DNA of 64,000 nt from Peribacillus sp. ACCC06369 (GCF_030348945.1 NZ_JAUCEN010000002.1:868001-932000); one strand, 5' to 3'; positions 28,082 to 36,820 are shown, counted from the first letter of the stretch. The notes: generated by a model from the sequence alone, not told the origin. Numbers and translations are program-made.

Positions 28082-28096
28082 TGAAAATGATTCTCA
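28082..28096. promoter_or_regulatory. Fur box (ferric uptake repressor family operator)
   Basis: TGAAAATGATTCTCA matches the 7-1-7 consensus TGATAAT-N-ATTATCA at 13 of 15 positions. It abuts the -10 hexamer, where binding would block initiation. Zur and PerR use related 7-1-7 boxes, so Zur or PerR cannot be excluded. Confidence 0.6.
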
Positions 28097-28121
28097 ATAT
28101 GGTACTGGAGGCACCAATGTT

Positions 28122-29744
28122 ATGTCAAAAAGAAGAAACAGCAAACAAGTGTTATTTATATCTGCCATCGTTTTAATTTTATCAACGCTTTTACTTGGAT
28201 GTACAAATGAATCAAAAGAAAATTCAACTTCAAATAAAGACAGTAAAGACATGCTTACTTTTGCTTGGCCTAGAGATATAGGTGAAATGAATCCGCATGT
28301 CTATAATCCTTCTCAATTATTCGCTCAATCGATGGTATATGAACCTTTGGTTAGCTACCAAGATGGAGGCGAGCTGAAACCACATTTAGCTGAATCTTGG
28401 GAAATTTCCAAGGATGGGAAGGAATATACGTTCAACCTGCGTCAAGATGTGAAATTTTCTGACGGTACAAGCTTTAATGCTGAAATTGTGAAAAAGAACT
28501 TTGATGCTATATTGAAGAATGTTGATTTACATAGTTGGTTGGGCTTTATTCCCAAAGTGGATCAAACGGAGGTAATTGACCAAAACACGTTTAAACTAAC
28601 ATTAAAGGAGCCATATTATCCTACTATTCAAGAGTTAGCCGTCGTTCGTCCAGTCCGTTTCTTAGGTGATGCTGGATTCCCTAAAGATGGTGACACTTCA
28701 AAAGGCGTTACAAAACCAGTCGGTACAGGTCCATGGATTTTGGAAGAATATAAAGCAGATGAATATGCTATTTTCAAACGCAATGAAAATTATTGGGGTG
28801 AGCTCCCTAAAGTAAAGAAAATCAAAGTCAAGATCATTCCTGATGCTGAAACCCGAGTTCTTGCTTTTGAAAAAGGAGACCTAGACCTTATTTATGGTGA
28901 AGGGGTTATCAGTCTAGATTCGTTCAAACAATTAGAAACAACAGGTACCTATGAGACTAGTATTTCTGAGCCGGTTGCGACAAGACAACTAGTTATGAAT
29001 ACGAAGAAAGATCAGCTTTCAGATATACGTGTTCGTCAGGCGTTACAATATGGATTTAATAAAAAAGCAATGGTTGAAGGAGTTACTTCTGGGTTGGAAG
29101 AGAAGGCAGATTTTATTTTACCGACAAACTTCCCGTATACTTCAGACATTGATGTAACAGCGATTGATTATAATGTTGAAAAAGCACAAGCTTTATTAGA
29201 TGAAGCAGGATGGAAGCTGCCAAAAGGAAAAAACGTTCGTGAGAAAGACGGAAAACCACTTGAAATAGAGTTAATGTACGACTCTGCAGAATCGATTCAA
29301 AAAGCAATGGCCGAAACATTACAATCTGAGTGGGCGGCACTGGGTGTTAAATTAAATATCGTTGGAGTTGAGCTTACGGTACAAATTCAAAGATTCAAAG
29401 CTAATGAATTTGAATTGAATTTCTTTAGTAACTATGGCGCACCCTATGATCCTCATACTTTCGTAAACATCGTTGGTTCAGAAGGATTTGGATTTAACGA
29501 AGCCATTTCATCTTATCCGAACAAAGATAAGTTGTTAAAACAAATTGCTGATGTTCCTAGAACAACAGATGAAAAGGAACGTCAAGAACTTTACTCGACT
29601 ATTTTGGAATCACTGCAAGACCAAGGAGCTATTGTACCTATTTCTTATATTAAGAAAATAGCTGTTTATCAAAAAGATGTATCAAATTTCACATTCCCTG
29701 CTAACCGGGATGAACATCCATTCACAGGAATTAGCATCAAGTAG
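28122..29744 (+). CDS. nikA: Nickel/metallophore ABC transporter substrate-binding lipoprotein, NikA/CntA-type
   Basis: The 540-aa protein has a lipoprotein signal peptide with Cys27 in LLLGC and a family 5 (oligopeptide/nickel) solute-binding domain. Blocks AWPRDIGEMNPHVYNPSQLF, QSMVYEPLVSY, PVGTGPWILEEYK, RNENYWGE and PISYIKK follow E. coli NikA closely as remembered. It delivers a nickel chelate or metallophore-metal complex to NikBC. First gene of a five-gene importer, with a Fur-like box in its promoter. A staphylopine-type opine metallophore importer (CntA) is a close alternative, and the Fur box makes that attractive. Confidence 0.88.
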   Translation: MSKRRNSKQVLFISAIVLILSTLLLGCTNESKENSTSNKDSKDMLTFAWPRDIGEMNPHVYNPSQLFAQSMVYEPLVSYQDGGELKPHLAESWEISKDGKEYTFNLRQDVKFSDGTSFNAEIVKKNFDAILKNVDLHSWLGFIPKVDQTEVIDQNTFKLTLKEPYYPTIQELAVVRPVRFLGDAGFPKDGDTSKGVTKPVGTGPWILEEYKADEYAIFKRNENYWGELPKVKKIKVKIIPDAETRVLAFEKGDLDLIYGEGVISLDSFKQLETTGTYETSISEPVATRQLVMNTKKDQLSDIRVRQALQYGFNKKAMVEGVTSGLEEKADFILPTNFPYTSDIDVTAIDYNVEKAQALLDEAGWKLPKGKNVREKDGKPLEIELMYDSAESIQKAMAETLQSEWAALGVKLNIVGVELTVQIQRFKANEFELNFFSNYGAPYDPHTFVNIVGSEGFGFNEAISSYPNKDKLLKQIADVPRTTDEKERQELYSTILESLQDQGAIVPISYIKKIAVYQKDVSNFTFPANRDEHPFTGISIK

Positions 29745-29764
29745 TAAGATACAGGAGGGCTTTC

Positions 29765-30709
29765 ATGGGAACTTATATCTTGAAACGAATTATGGCCATC
29801 ATTCCCATCTTTCTTTTGGCCACTCTTCTAACGTTTGGAATGATTCACCTTTCACCCGTGGACCCAGCTGAGGCATATTTATCTGCAGCACATATCCAAT
29901 CTACAGATGAGATATTGGCTCAGAAAAGACATGAGTTTGGCTTAGATCAACCCCTCCATGTTCAATATGTAAACTCTATCATTAAGATATGCCAATTTGA
30001 TTTTGGCATATCTTATGTTTCGAATAAACCTGTTTGGGACGAGGTTACATATCGAATGCCAGCGACCATTCAGTTAGCTTTAGGTAGCATTATATTAGCG
30101 GTCCTGGTCAGTGTCCCTCTTGGATTTTTGGCAGGCATAAAGAAAAACAGTGGTATTGACCATTTTAGTCGAATTCTCTCTTTTTTCGGGGCATCCATCC
30201 CTTCTTTTTGGCTTGGTTATTTATTGATTTTTTTCTTTTCTGTTAAACTCGACCTATTTCCTGTTGAAGGAATCGGAACGTTGCAACATCTGGTTCTCCC
30301 TTCCGTTACTTTAGCTTTGCCATTAATAGCCTTGTATACTCGATTGTTACGTGCCAGTGTTCTTGAAAATTTACAGGAACCTTATATCCTTTTTGCTCGT
30401 ACAAGAGGGATTCATGAAAAAGTGATTATGGGAAAACATGTATTGAGAATAGCCATATCTCCTATGATTACTGGACTAGGGATGAATTTAGGAAAGCTAC
30501 TGACTGGAACCATTATTGTCGAAGCGGTCTTTTCCTGGCCAGGATTTGGTCGTTATTTTATTGAAGCTATTTTTAATCGGGATGTTCCTGTCATTCAATG
30601 CTATGTGCTTTTAGCAGCGGGACTATTCATTTTTAGCAACTTGATTGTTGACCTTATTCAAATGTGCATCGACCCACGCATCTCCAGAAAAGGAGGGCAA
30701 CGTCAATGA
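29765..30709 (+). CDS. nikB: Nickel/metallophore ABC transporter permease, NikB-type
   Basis: The 314-aa inner-membrane permease has an N-terminal helix, a long extracytoplasmic segment and five more helices. The binding-protein-dependent transport signature lies in the cytoplasmic loop (ARTRGIHEKVIMGKHVLR, the EAA-type motif), and DPAEAYLSAAH follows the first helix as in dipeptide/nickel permeases. GGAGGGC precedes ATG 29765, 20 nt after nikA. Its stop overlaps the nikC start (ATGA), indicating coupling. Confidence 0.9.
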   Translation: MGTYILKRIMAIIPIFLLATLLTFGMIHLSPVDPAEAYLSAAHIQSTDEILAQKRHEFGLDQPLHVQYVNSIIKICQFDFGISYVSNKPVWDEVTYRMPATIQLALGSIILAVLVSVPLGFLAGIKKNSGIDHFSRILSFFGASIPSFWLGYLLIFFFSVKLDLFPVEGIGTLQHLVLPSVTLALPLIALYTRLLRASVLENLQEPYILFARTRGIHEKVIMGKHVLRIAISPMITGLGMNLGKLLTGTIIVEAVFSWPGFGRYFIEAIFNRDVPVIQCYVLLAAGLFIFSNLIVDLIQMCIDPRISRKGGQRQ

Positions 30710-31536
30710 TAACAAGTCTTCGCATTATGATGAGAAGTCAGAAAGTGATTGTCCTTTGTTCGATAATATTGAGTTTCCTATTTATCATAACCATCTTGGC
30801 TCCTTGGATTGCACCTAATGATCCCATTGCTGTCAATTTAGCTAATAAACTACAGCCCTCTTCCTTTGAGTATCCATTGGGAACTGATCATTTAGGGAGA
30901 TGCACGTTATCACGCATCTTATATGGAGCTCGCATTTCGTTAGGATTTGCCACATTAATCTTTATTTCATCTTTAGGCATCGGTTTGATTGTTGGAACCA
31001 TTGCTGGTTATAAAGGTGGATGGGTGGACCAGGTGCTAATGAGACTTTGTGATGGTGTTATGGCATTTCCGAATCTTTTGCTCATTCTTGGACTTGTTGG
31101 TATATTGGGACCTGGCCTTAAACAGGTCATCTTAGCATTGATGCTTGTGCAATGGGTGTATTATGCGAGAATTTTCCGAGGAATGGTACTTAGTCTGAAA
31201 GAACAAAACTATATTGCGGCAGCTAAAATAAGCGGTTCTTCTCAATGGAAGATAATAAAGAAACATATTGTTCCAAATGTTCTCCCACCGCTAGCTGTTA
31301 TGGGTACATTGGAAATGGGTTGGGCCATCATGGATATATCCGCCATGTCGTTTCTAGGTTTAGGTGTGCAACCCCCTACTCCAGAATGGGGAGCAATGAT
31401 TCATGAGGGGAAATCGTATATCCGGACGAATCCAGAATTAATGCTATATCCAGGTTTGATGATTATGCTCGTTGTCGTCACCTTCAATTTATTAGGCGAA
31501 GCGCTATCAGAACGTTTTGGAGTCAAACGTCGTTAA
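30706..31536 (+). CDS. nikC: Nickel/metallophore ABC transporter permease, NikC-type
   Basis: The 276-aa permease has about six helices. It carries the family N-terminal motif APWIAPNDP and PLGTDHLGRCTLSRILYGAR, the EAA loop AAKISGSSQWKIIKKHIVPN, and GLGVQPPTPEWGAM near the C-terminus. The frame extends back to 30664 inside nikB, but AAAGGAGGG and the ATGA overlap identify ATG 30706. It pairs with NikB to form the membrane channel. Confidence 0.9.
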   Translation: MITSLRIMMRSQKVIVLCSIILSFLFIITILAPWIAPNDPIAVNLANKLQPSSFEYPLGTDHLGRCTLSRILYGARISLGFATLIFISSLGIGLIVGTIAGYKGGWVDQVLMRLCDGVMAFPNLLLILGLVGILGPGLKQVILALMLVQWVYYARIFRGMVLSLKEQNYIAAAKISGSSQWKIIKKHIVPNVLPPLAVMGTLEMGWAIMDISAMSFLGLGVQPPTPEWGAMIHEGKSYIRTNPELMLYPGLMIMLVVVTFNLLGEALSERFGVKRR

Positions 31537-31545
31537 TAAAAAGGA

Positions 31546-32382
31546 ATGAGAAGATTGAGAACAGAACGGTCGAATGTATTAAAAGTGAGCGATCTACATG
31601 TACAGGTACAAACAAAAGATGGTGCTTCCACCCTCGTTCAGGATATTAATTTTGAACTGGAAAAAGGGAAGGTACTGGGGCTTGTTGGGGAAAGTGGGAG
31701 TGGTAAAACCGTTACGAGTATGTCCATTCTGCAGCTTCTTGATCGGAAAACAACGACGATTGAAGGAAGCATTACCCTCCAAGGACGAGAATTGAATGGT
31801 TTAGACGATAAAGAAATACGTGAAATTCGTGGCAAGGATATTGCCTTCATTATGCAAAATCCGATGAATTCATTTACGCCTGTTTTTACAATCGGCAATC
31901 AATTTATCGAAACGATTAGGTCACATACCTCATTGAATAAAAAACAAGCAAAAGAGCTTGCCATCGATGCGATGCAGAATGTAAACCTGCCAGATCCCGC
32001 GAAACTATTAAAAAGCTATCCTTTTCAATTGAGTGGAGGTATGCTTCAACGCGTGATGATTGCGGTAGCAGCATGTTTAAATCCTTCCGTTATTATTGCT
32101 GATGAGCCGACAACTGCACTCGACGTTCATAACCAATTACAAGTACTTCGCCACTTGGATAAAATTCGTTCTGAATATGGAACATCCATTTTACTCATTT
32201 CTCATGATCTGGGAGTCATTTCTGAAATGGCAGATGATGTAGTCGTTATGCAACATGGCAGAATTGTAGAAACTGCAAATGTATTTGAATTATTTGATAA
32301 TCCACAGCATGAGTATACAAAGAAACTGCTAAATGCCCGCCTTATCTTAAATCATGAAGAACCTATCACCCATATGTTGTGA
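31546..32382 (+). CDS. nikD: Nickel/metallophore ABC transporter ATP-binding protein, NikD-type
   Basis: The 278-aa ATPase has Walker A GESGSGKT, the signature LSGGMLQRV, Walker B VIIADEPTT and the switch His in LLISHD, plus the C-terminal motif PQHEYTKKLL of oligopeptide/nickel ATPases. ATG 31546 is only a base or so from AAGGA; TTG 31555 would have better spacing and is a real alternative start. The gene lies 9 nt after nikC. Confidence 0.9.
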   Translation: MRRLRTERSNVLKVSDLHVQVQTKDGASTLVQDINFELEKGKVLGLVGESGSGKTVTSMSILQLLDRKTTTIEGSITLQGRELNGLDDKEIREIRGKDIAFIMQNPMNSFTPVFTIGNQFIETIRSHTSLNKKQAKELAIDAMQNVNLPDPAKLLKSYPFQLSGGMLQRVMIAVAACLNPSVIIADEPTTALDVHNQLQVLRHLDKIRSEYGTSILLISHDLGVISEMADDVVVMQHGRIVETANVFELFDNPQHEYTKKLLNARLILNHEEPITHML

Positions 32383-32415
32383 TATATAAATTGCATTCTT
32401 TTGAGGGGTGAACAA

Positions 32416-33237
32416 ATGAGTTTATTACAAGTAAAAGCAGTAACTCATAGCTATAATTCTCATACTTTTTTAAAATGGAAAGACCATTCAAAAAAAGTAC
32501 TCACTGACATTTCCCTCTCTATTGACGAAGGAACATGTTTAGGACTACTTGGGACGAGTGGAGCTGGAAAAAGCACATTAGGAAAAGTGATTCTTGGCTT
32601 AGAACGTCCACAGCAAGGACAAGTTCTGTTTCAAGGGCATGATATTTATACTGCTGACAAGCTTATTCGAAAAAAGATACGCCGAGATCTACAAGTCGTC
32701 TTTCAAGATTCGTATTCATCTGTCAATCCACGAATGACAGCCGAGCATATTATAGGCGAGCCATTAGAAAACTATGAAAAACTAACCGTAGCCGAACAAA
32801 AAAGAACCGTTATTGAGTTATTGGAAAGAGTAGGCCTGAGTGAGAAGGATTTGAAAAAATATCCCCACCAATTTAGCGGTGGACAATTGCAAAGAATTAA
32901 TATTGCTAGAGCAATCTCTCTTAAGCCAAGGCTAATCGTCTTAGACGAATCCGTAAGTAGTCTGGATATGGTTAATCAAACTATAATTTTAGAATTATTA
33001 AGTGAGTTAAAAAAAGACTTCGGCTTATCTTATCTTTTTATTACACACGATATTAAAGCGGCCTATTCAATCGCTGATACTTTGGGTGTACTGGAAAAAG
33101 GAGAATTAATCGAGCTTTACGATTCTAAAAATCAGTTTTTTTCGTCAGAACATCCTGTCGTCAAACAGATGAGGGGCTCTATCCTTGCCGAGCATCCACG
33201 TTTTCGTTCTCTTCCAACGAGGATTAACAAGACCTAG
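32416..33237 (+). CDS. nikE: Nickel/metallophore ABC transporter ATP-binding protein, NikE-type
   Basis: The 273-aa ATPase is the second motor subunit: Walker A GTSGAGKS, signature FSGGQLQRI, Walker B LIVLDESVSS and switch His in FITHD. It resembles NikE, with the QVVFQDSYSSVNPRMT block seen in DppF/NikE. GAGGGGTGA before ATG 32416 decides against the TTG at 32401. It is last in the operon and is followed by a strong terminator. Confidence 0.9.
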   Translation: MSLLQVKAVTHSYNSHTFLKWKDHSKKVLTDISLSIDEGTCLGLLGTSGAGKSTLGKVILGLERPQQGQVLFQGHDIYTADKLIRKKIRRDLQVVFQDSYSSVNPRMTAEHIIGEPLENYEKLTVAEQKRTVIELLERVGLSEKDLKKYPHQFSGGQLQRINIARAISLKPRLIVLDESVSSLDMVNQTIILELLSELKKDFGLSYLFITHDIKAAYSIADTLGVLEKGELIELYDSKNQFFSSEHPVVKQMRGSILAEHPRFRSLPTRINKT

Positions 33238-33265
33238 TCTAGAATTTATATTTATTGATTGGAAG

Positions 33266-33300
33266 GCCTCGATTTCAGTTGAAAATCGAGGCTCTTGTTT
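33266..33300 (+). terminator. Terminator of the nik-type operon
   Basis: GCCTCGATTT and AAATCGAGGC form a perfect 10-bp stem with a 7-base loop, followed by TCTTGTTTG. Confidence 0.75.
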
Positions 33301-33598
33301 GTAGAAATGGATTATATGTGCTGGAATTCAAAAGTAGTTGTGGATCATTTGAATAGCGTATACAACGTATTTTTCCTTCATGTTGCATGATAAAATGGTA
33401 TAAAAGGGAGAAGTCGGAGTAGGTGTGAATACAGCTATATATTTCATTTCTATCATACTTTTCTTTTTGCTTCTGATATGATCAAGAGTAACAAAACAAC
33501 TTTTAAACAGGAATCAATACAAATTGAGCAAAAGTAGCAGAAGAATTAGCATTACACTAACATGACGTACGTTAAACTAGGATATTCTACAAAGAACA
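33301..33598. other. Non-coding stretch before the cyclase-like regulator
   Basis: No gene seen. The segment is AT-rich and must contain the promoter of the regulator at 33638, but no unambiguous -35/-10 pair was found. Confidence 0.4.
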
Positions 33599-33637
33599 AT
33601 GAATATATTACAGATGATAAAGGAAGTCGATTACTGG

Positions 33638-34936
33638 ATGTATAAAATCGGACTAGTCGGTCTAGAAACTTCTATAGAACAAATTTTAGTTTTGGCAGAA
33701 GAATATAAACATGAGTTGGAATTCATCTCATTGCCTTATGTAAAGACCGCAGAGGTGGATAATATTGTAAAAGAATATGATTCTCACGTACATGCATGGC
33801 TTTTTTCTGGTCCACTTCCCTATGAAATTGCAAAAAAAACACTAGGTACAGATAAAATAATGGTCCATGTTCCTGCTACGGAATCAGGTTTTTATAAATC
33901 CTTTTTAGAGTTGATCTACGAACAAGGGAAAATCATTGAGCATCTAAGTATCGACACTATGTCCTCAAATAATATTAGCGAAGAAGCTTTGTCACAGTTG
34001 AATATAAAAACCAAAAAGATTTATACGAAAGTGTTTGAGACAGATGCTGATACGGATGAATTGGTTCATTTTCACTTGAATTTATGGAATGAGGGAAAGA
34101 CAGAAGGCGCTTTTTCTTGTTTTCCGTCTGTGTGTGAAGTTTTAAGGGAATATGGCATTCCAGCCTACCGTATGTCGATGAGTAAGATGGAAGTGCGGCA
34201 AACGCTTCGAATTCTTTCTGAAAAAGTAAAGACTTCCTACTTTAAGGATACACAAATCGGAGTGGAGATCATTGAAGTTGAACACTTTGACAAAGTGGCA
34301 GAGGAAATGAAAACTCCTTATCATTTACAGTACTTGGAGCTTCGGCTAAAAGAGATGTTAATTAAACTTGGTGAAAAAATAAATGGTTCCTTTTCAGAGA
34401 AAGGGAATGGAAGATACATGATCTTTAGTTCTCGCGGCGCAATTGAACGAGAAATCATTACGCTCGAAGATACCATTCAAAGATTGGCTTTTGAAGCAGA
34501 TACAACCGTTGCCGTTGGTATTGGCTTCGGCGAAACTGCCTATTCGGCGGAAATTAATGCTTTTCGTGCTATTCAACATTCAAAAGAGATGAAGAAGCGT
34601 GAAATTGTGATTATTCAAGATGATGGTAAGATTATCGAATCACCAGGCAAAAAGAAAGAACTGCAATATGCTGCCCGGACACATAATAAACTCCTTATCG
34701 AAAAGTTAAAAAAGGGGAATATCAGTGTTAAAACGTATAAAAAGATATCGGCTCTCGTTCAAAGAATGGGCTGGAGTGAGTTTACAACAAAGGAATTAGC
34801 GACACATCTTGAGATGACAGAGCGCAATGTACGGCGTATTGTTGCGGATATGTGCGAAGTTGATTTGGCACAATGCATTGGTGAAGAGGCTAACGCCACC
34901 CGTGGAAGGCCGAGTAAAATTTATCGATTATTATAA
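33638..34936 (+). CDS. Transcriptional regulator with nucleotidyl-cyclase-like middle domain and C-terminal HTH
   Basis: About 432 aa. The N-terminal part (MYKIGLVGLETS onward) looks like an alpha/beta ligand-sensing domain. The middle part, with IGVEIIEVEHFD and later VAVGIGFGETAYSAEINAFRA, resembles a degenerate GGDEF/CdaR-type domain. The C-terminus has a winged-helix-like segment (FTTKELATHLEMTERNVRRI) ending in RGRPSKIYRLL. ATG 33599 lacks a ribosome binding site, whereas AAAGGAAG precedes ATG 33638. It probably controls the M20/DUF3311/symporter operon, from which an IS now separates it. Confidence 0.65.
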   Translation: MYKIGLVGLETSIEQILVLAEEYKHELEFISLPYVKTAEVDNIVKEYDSHVHAWLFSGPLPYEIAKKTLGTDKIMVHVPATESGFYKSFLELIYEQGKIIEHLSIDTMSSNNISEEALSQLNIKTKKIYTKVFETDADTDELVHFHLNLWNEGKTEGAFSCFPSVCEVLREYGIPAYRMSMSKMEVRQTLRILSEKVKTSYFKDTQIGVEIIEVEHFDKVAEEMKTPYHLQYLELRLKEMLIKLGEKINGSFSEKGNGRYMIFSSRGAIEREIITLEDTIQRLAFEADTTVAVGIGFGETAYSAEINAFRAIQHSKEMKKREIVIIQDDGKIIESPGKKKELQYAARTHNKLLIEKLKKGNISVKTYKKISALVQRMGWSEFTTKELATHLEMTERNVRRIVADMCEVDLAQCIGEEANATRGRPSKIYRLL

Positions 34937-34941
34937 ATTAA

Positions 34942-34964
34942 AGGCACCCATAATTTGGGTGCCT
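34942..34964. repeat. Left 23-bp direct repeat: target duplication containing a terminator hairpin
   Basis: The 23-bp segment AGGCACCC..GGGTGCCT is a hairpin (8-bp perfect stem) and is repeated exactly at 36709-36731 on the other side of the IS. It is the original terminator of the regulator gene, duplicated on insertion; this copy has lost its T-run. Confidence 0.85.
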
Positions 34965-34973
34965 CAGACTGTA

Positions 34974-35008
34974 GACAAACTCGATGAAAATCGAGTTTGT
35001 CTATTTTT
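34974..35008 (+). terminator. Hairpin/terminator inside the left end of the IS
   Basis: GACAAACTCGAT-GAAA-ATCGAGTTTGTC is a perfect 12-bp stem with a GAAA tetraloop, followed by TATTTTTT. It would stop transcription entering the element from the regulator gene. Confidence 0.75.
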
Positions 35009-35047
35009 TATGAGTTGTACAATTTGGCCGTTGATTTTCCACTCCAG

Positions 35048-35140
35048 GCACTCGCTTTCCGCGGGCGGTCGGGGAGCCTCCTCGGCTTTCGCCTGCGGGG
35101 TCTCCCCTAGACGCGCTTTTCCCGCAGGAGTCTCGTACCT
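35048..35140. repeat. GC-rich structured block in the IS left end
   Basis: A roughly 90-bp block rich in G and C with inverted CCTGCGGG (35092-35099) and CCCGCAGG (35121-35128). Similar sequence is, as I recall, very common beside Bacillaceae insertion sequences. Its role is unknown; it may be a leader that limits transposase expression. Confidence 0.5.
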
Positions 35141-35238
35141 TCCGTTCCAATCAACTTTGTCTTACCTTTTAGATAAACACTTTTGCCTGGAGTCATTTTT
35201 GTTTTAAAATAGAAGTATTAAAACTTGAGGTGATGAGG

Positions 35239-36597
35239 ATGCTTTCTAAACATGATTCTATTCAGCGAGATCAACTTGAAATGATTACGTTAGATCAACT
35301 GGTGCCACTGAACCATTTGGTTCGTAAAATGGAGGCTGCCATTGACTTCACTTTCATTTATGACTTGGTGAAAGAGATGTATTCAGAGGTAGGACGCCCA
35401 AGTATTGATCCAGTTATTTTAGTTAAACTGACATTCATTCAATATACCTTCGGTATTCGTTCCATGCGTAAAACGATTGAAGAAGTTGAAACCAATATGG
35501 CTTACCGTTGGTTCTTAGGCTATGGTTTCCATGATAAAGTACCTCATTTCTCTACGTTCGGGAAAAATTATGAGCGACGCTTTAAAGATACAGACCTGTT
35601 TGAACAGATTTTCTATCGCATTTTAATGACAGCTGCTAATAAAAAGTTAATAAGTGCTGAACACGTTTTCGTGGATTCCACACATGTGAAAGCCAGTGCG
35701 AATAAAAGGAAATTTGAAAAGAAAATCGTTCGTAAAGAAACACGAGCGTATCAAGGGCGTCTTCAAGAAGAAATCAATCAAGATCGTGAAAAACATGGAA
35801 AGAAGCCTTTTCCATCAGATAAATTTGATAAAGAAGAGACCAAAGAGATTAAAGAAAGTACAACGGATTCTGAGAGTGGCTACTATGTGAAAGATGAACG
35901 AACAAAACAGTTTGCCTATTCATTCCATGCGGCCGCAGACCGCAACGGTTTTGTATTGGGAACGATTGTAACACCTGGAAATATACATGACAGTCAGATC
36001 TTAGAGCCACTAGTTGAACAAGTGATTGAGAAAGTTGGAAAACCGGAAGCCGTTGCCGCAGATGCAGCTTATAAAACACCAGCGATTACAAGCTACCTAT
36101 TTAACAAAGAAATCATACCGGCTTTACCTTATACACGTCCTCGCACCAAAGAAGGATTTTTCCGCAAACAGGACTATGTATACGATGAACATTTTGATTG
36201 TTACCTTTGTCCTTCGGGAGAGCTATTAAAGTACTCAACAACCAATAAAGAGGGCTATCGCGAGTATAAATCACCCAAACACACTTGTGCGACATGCTCA
36301 TTTTTATCTCAGTGTACAGAAAGCAAAGACCATCAAAAAGTGGTGACACGGCATATTTGGCAAACACATGTGGAAGAAGCAGATCATCTGCGTCATCATC
36401 AAGATGTAAAAACTATATATGCGAAACGTAAAGAAACGATTGAGCGTGTATTCGCAGATGCAAAAGAAAAGCATGGTATGCGTTGGACAACTTTAAGGGG
36501 ACTTAAAAAATTGTCGATGCAGGCGATGCTTACTTTCGCTGCCATTAATTTAAAGAAGATGGCCAATTGGACATGGCGAGGTCCAAAAATGGCCTAA
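35239..36597 (+). CDS. IS1182-family transposase
   Basis: The 452-aa DDE transposase starts MLSKHDSIQRDQLEMITLDQ, followed by LVPLNHLVRKM and GRPSIDPVILVKL, the N-terminal domain of IS1182 transposases. The DDE core has HVFVDSTHVKA (first Asp), AVAADAAYKTP (second Asp) and the C-terminal ERVFADAKEKHGMRWT (Glu). GAGGTGAT precedes ATG 35239; an ATG at 35233 and GTG at 35230 are in frame upstream. It is intact without frameshifts. Confidence 0.93.
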   Translation: MLSKHDSIQRDQLEMITLDQLVPLNHLVRKMEAAIDFTFIYDLVKEMYSEVGRPSIDPVILVKLTFIQYTFGIRSMRKTIEEVETNMAYRWFLGYGFHDKVPHFSTFGKNYERRFKDTDLFEQIFYRILMTAANKKLISAEHVFVDSTHVKASANKRKFEKKIVRKETRAYQGRLQEEINQDREKHGKKPFPSDKFDKEETKEIKESTTDSESGYYVKDERTKQFAYSFHAAADRNGFVLGTIVTPGNIHDSQILEPLVEQVIEKVGKPEAVAADAAYKTPAITSYLFNKEIIPALPYTRPRTKEGFFRKQDYVYDEHFDCYLCPSGELLKYSTTNKEGYREYKSPKHTCATCSFLSQCTESKDHQKVVTRHIWQTHVEEADHLRHHQDVKTIYAKRKETIERVFADAKEKHGMRWTTLRGLKKLSMQAMLTFAAINLKKMANWTWRGPKMA

Positions 36598-36658
36598 CAT
36601 AGTGGGCTCGTAGAGCCCCAATCTCCTAACTTCAGGCAAAAATTCAAAGGGAATCTCA

Positions 36659-36696
36659 AAAAGGGGTTCGGAATTTTTTAATTCCGAACCCCTTTT
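36659..36696 (+). terminator. Terminator at the right end of the IS
   Basis: AAAAGGGGTTCGGAATT and AATTCCGAACCCCTTTT form a perfect 17-bp stem with a 4-base T loop, working in both directions. It ends the transposase transcript. Confidence 0.8.
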
Positions 36697-36708
36697 GTCT
36701 ACAAACTG

Positions 36709-36731
36709 AGGCACCCATAATTTGGGTGCCT
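36709..36731. repeat. Right 23-bp direct repeat, intact terminator copy
   Basis: This is the exact copy of 34942-34964, here followed by TTTTTATT, so it is the functional original terminator. The pair defines the target duplication of the IS1182-type element. Confidence 0.85.
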
Positions 36732-36805
36732 TTTTATTACTTCATGTCGCATATCAAAGTATCGAAAAATTCAACAATTGGATTCAGTGCGAAAAAACGG
36801 TTTGG

Positions 36806-36820
36806 AATTTTCAAAAAATA
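36806..36820. promoter_or_regulatory. CodY-box-like sequence
   Basis: AATTTTCAAAAAATA matches the CodY consensus AATTTTCWGAAAATT at 13 of 15 positions and lies directly upstream of the -35 hexamer. CodY control would fit an amidohydrolase/symporter operon that recovers amino acids or peptides. Confidence 0.4.

Larger units (their letters stand above)
34965..36708 (+). mobile_element. IS1182-family insertion sequence, about 1.74 kb
   Basis: The element carries one transposase gene and terminal inverted repeats: left CAGACTGTAGACAAA and, read inward from the right, CAGTTTGTAGACAAA (13 of 15 identical). It is flanked by 23-bp direct repeats of a palindromic terminator. Just inside each end is a strong hairpin (34974-35001 and 36659-36696). 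A GC-rich block at about 35048-35140 differs sharply from the surrounding AT-rich DNA. The transposase is intact, so the copy may be active and recent. Confidence 0.88.

Noticed and set aside
34827..35207. 126-codon frame spanning the regulator end, terminator and IS left end
   Set aside because: It crosses two terminators and the IS boundary and overlaps the regulator in another frame.
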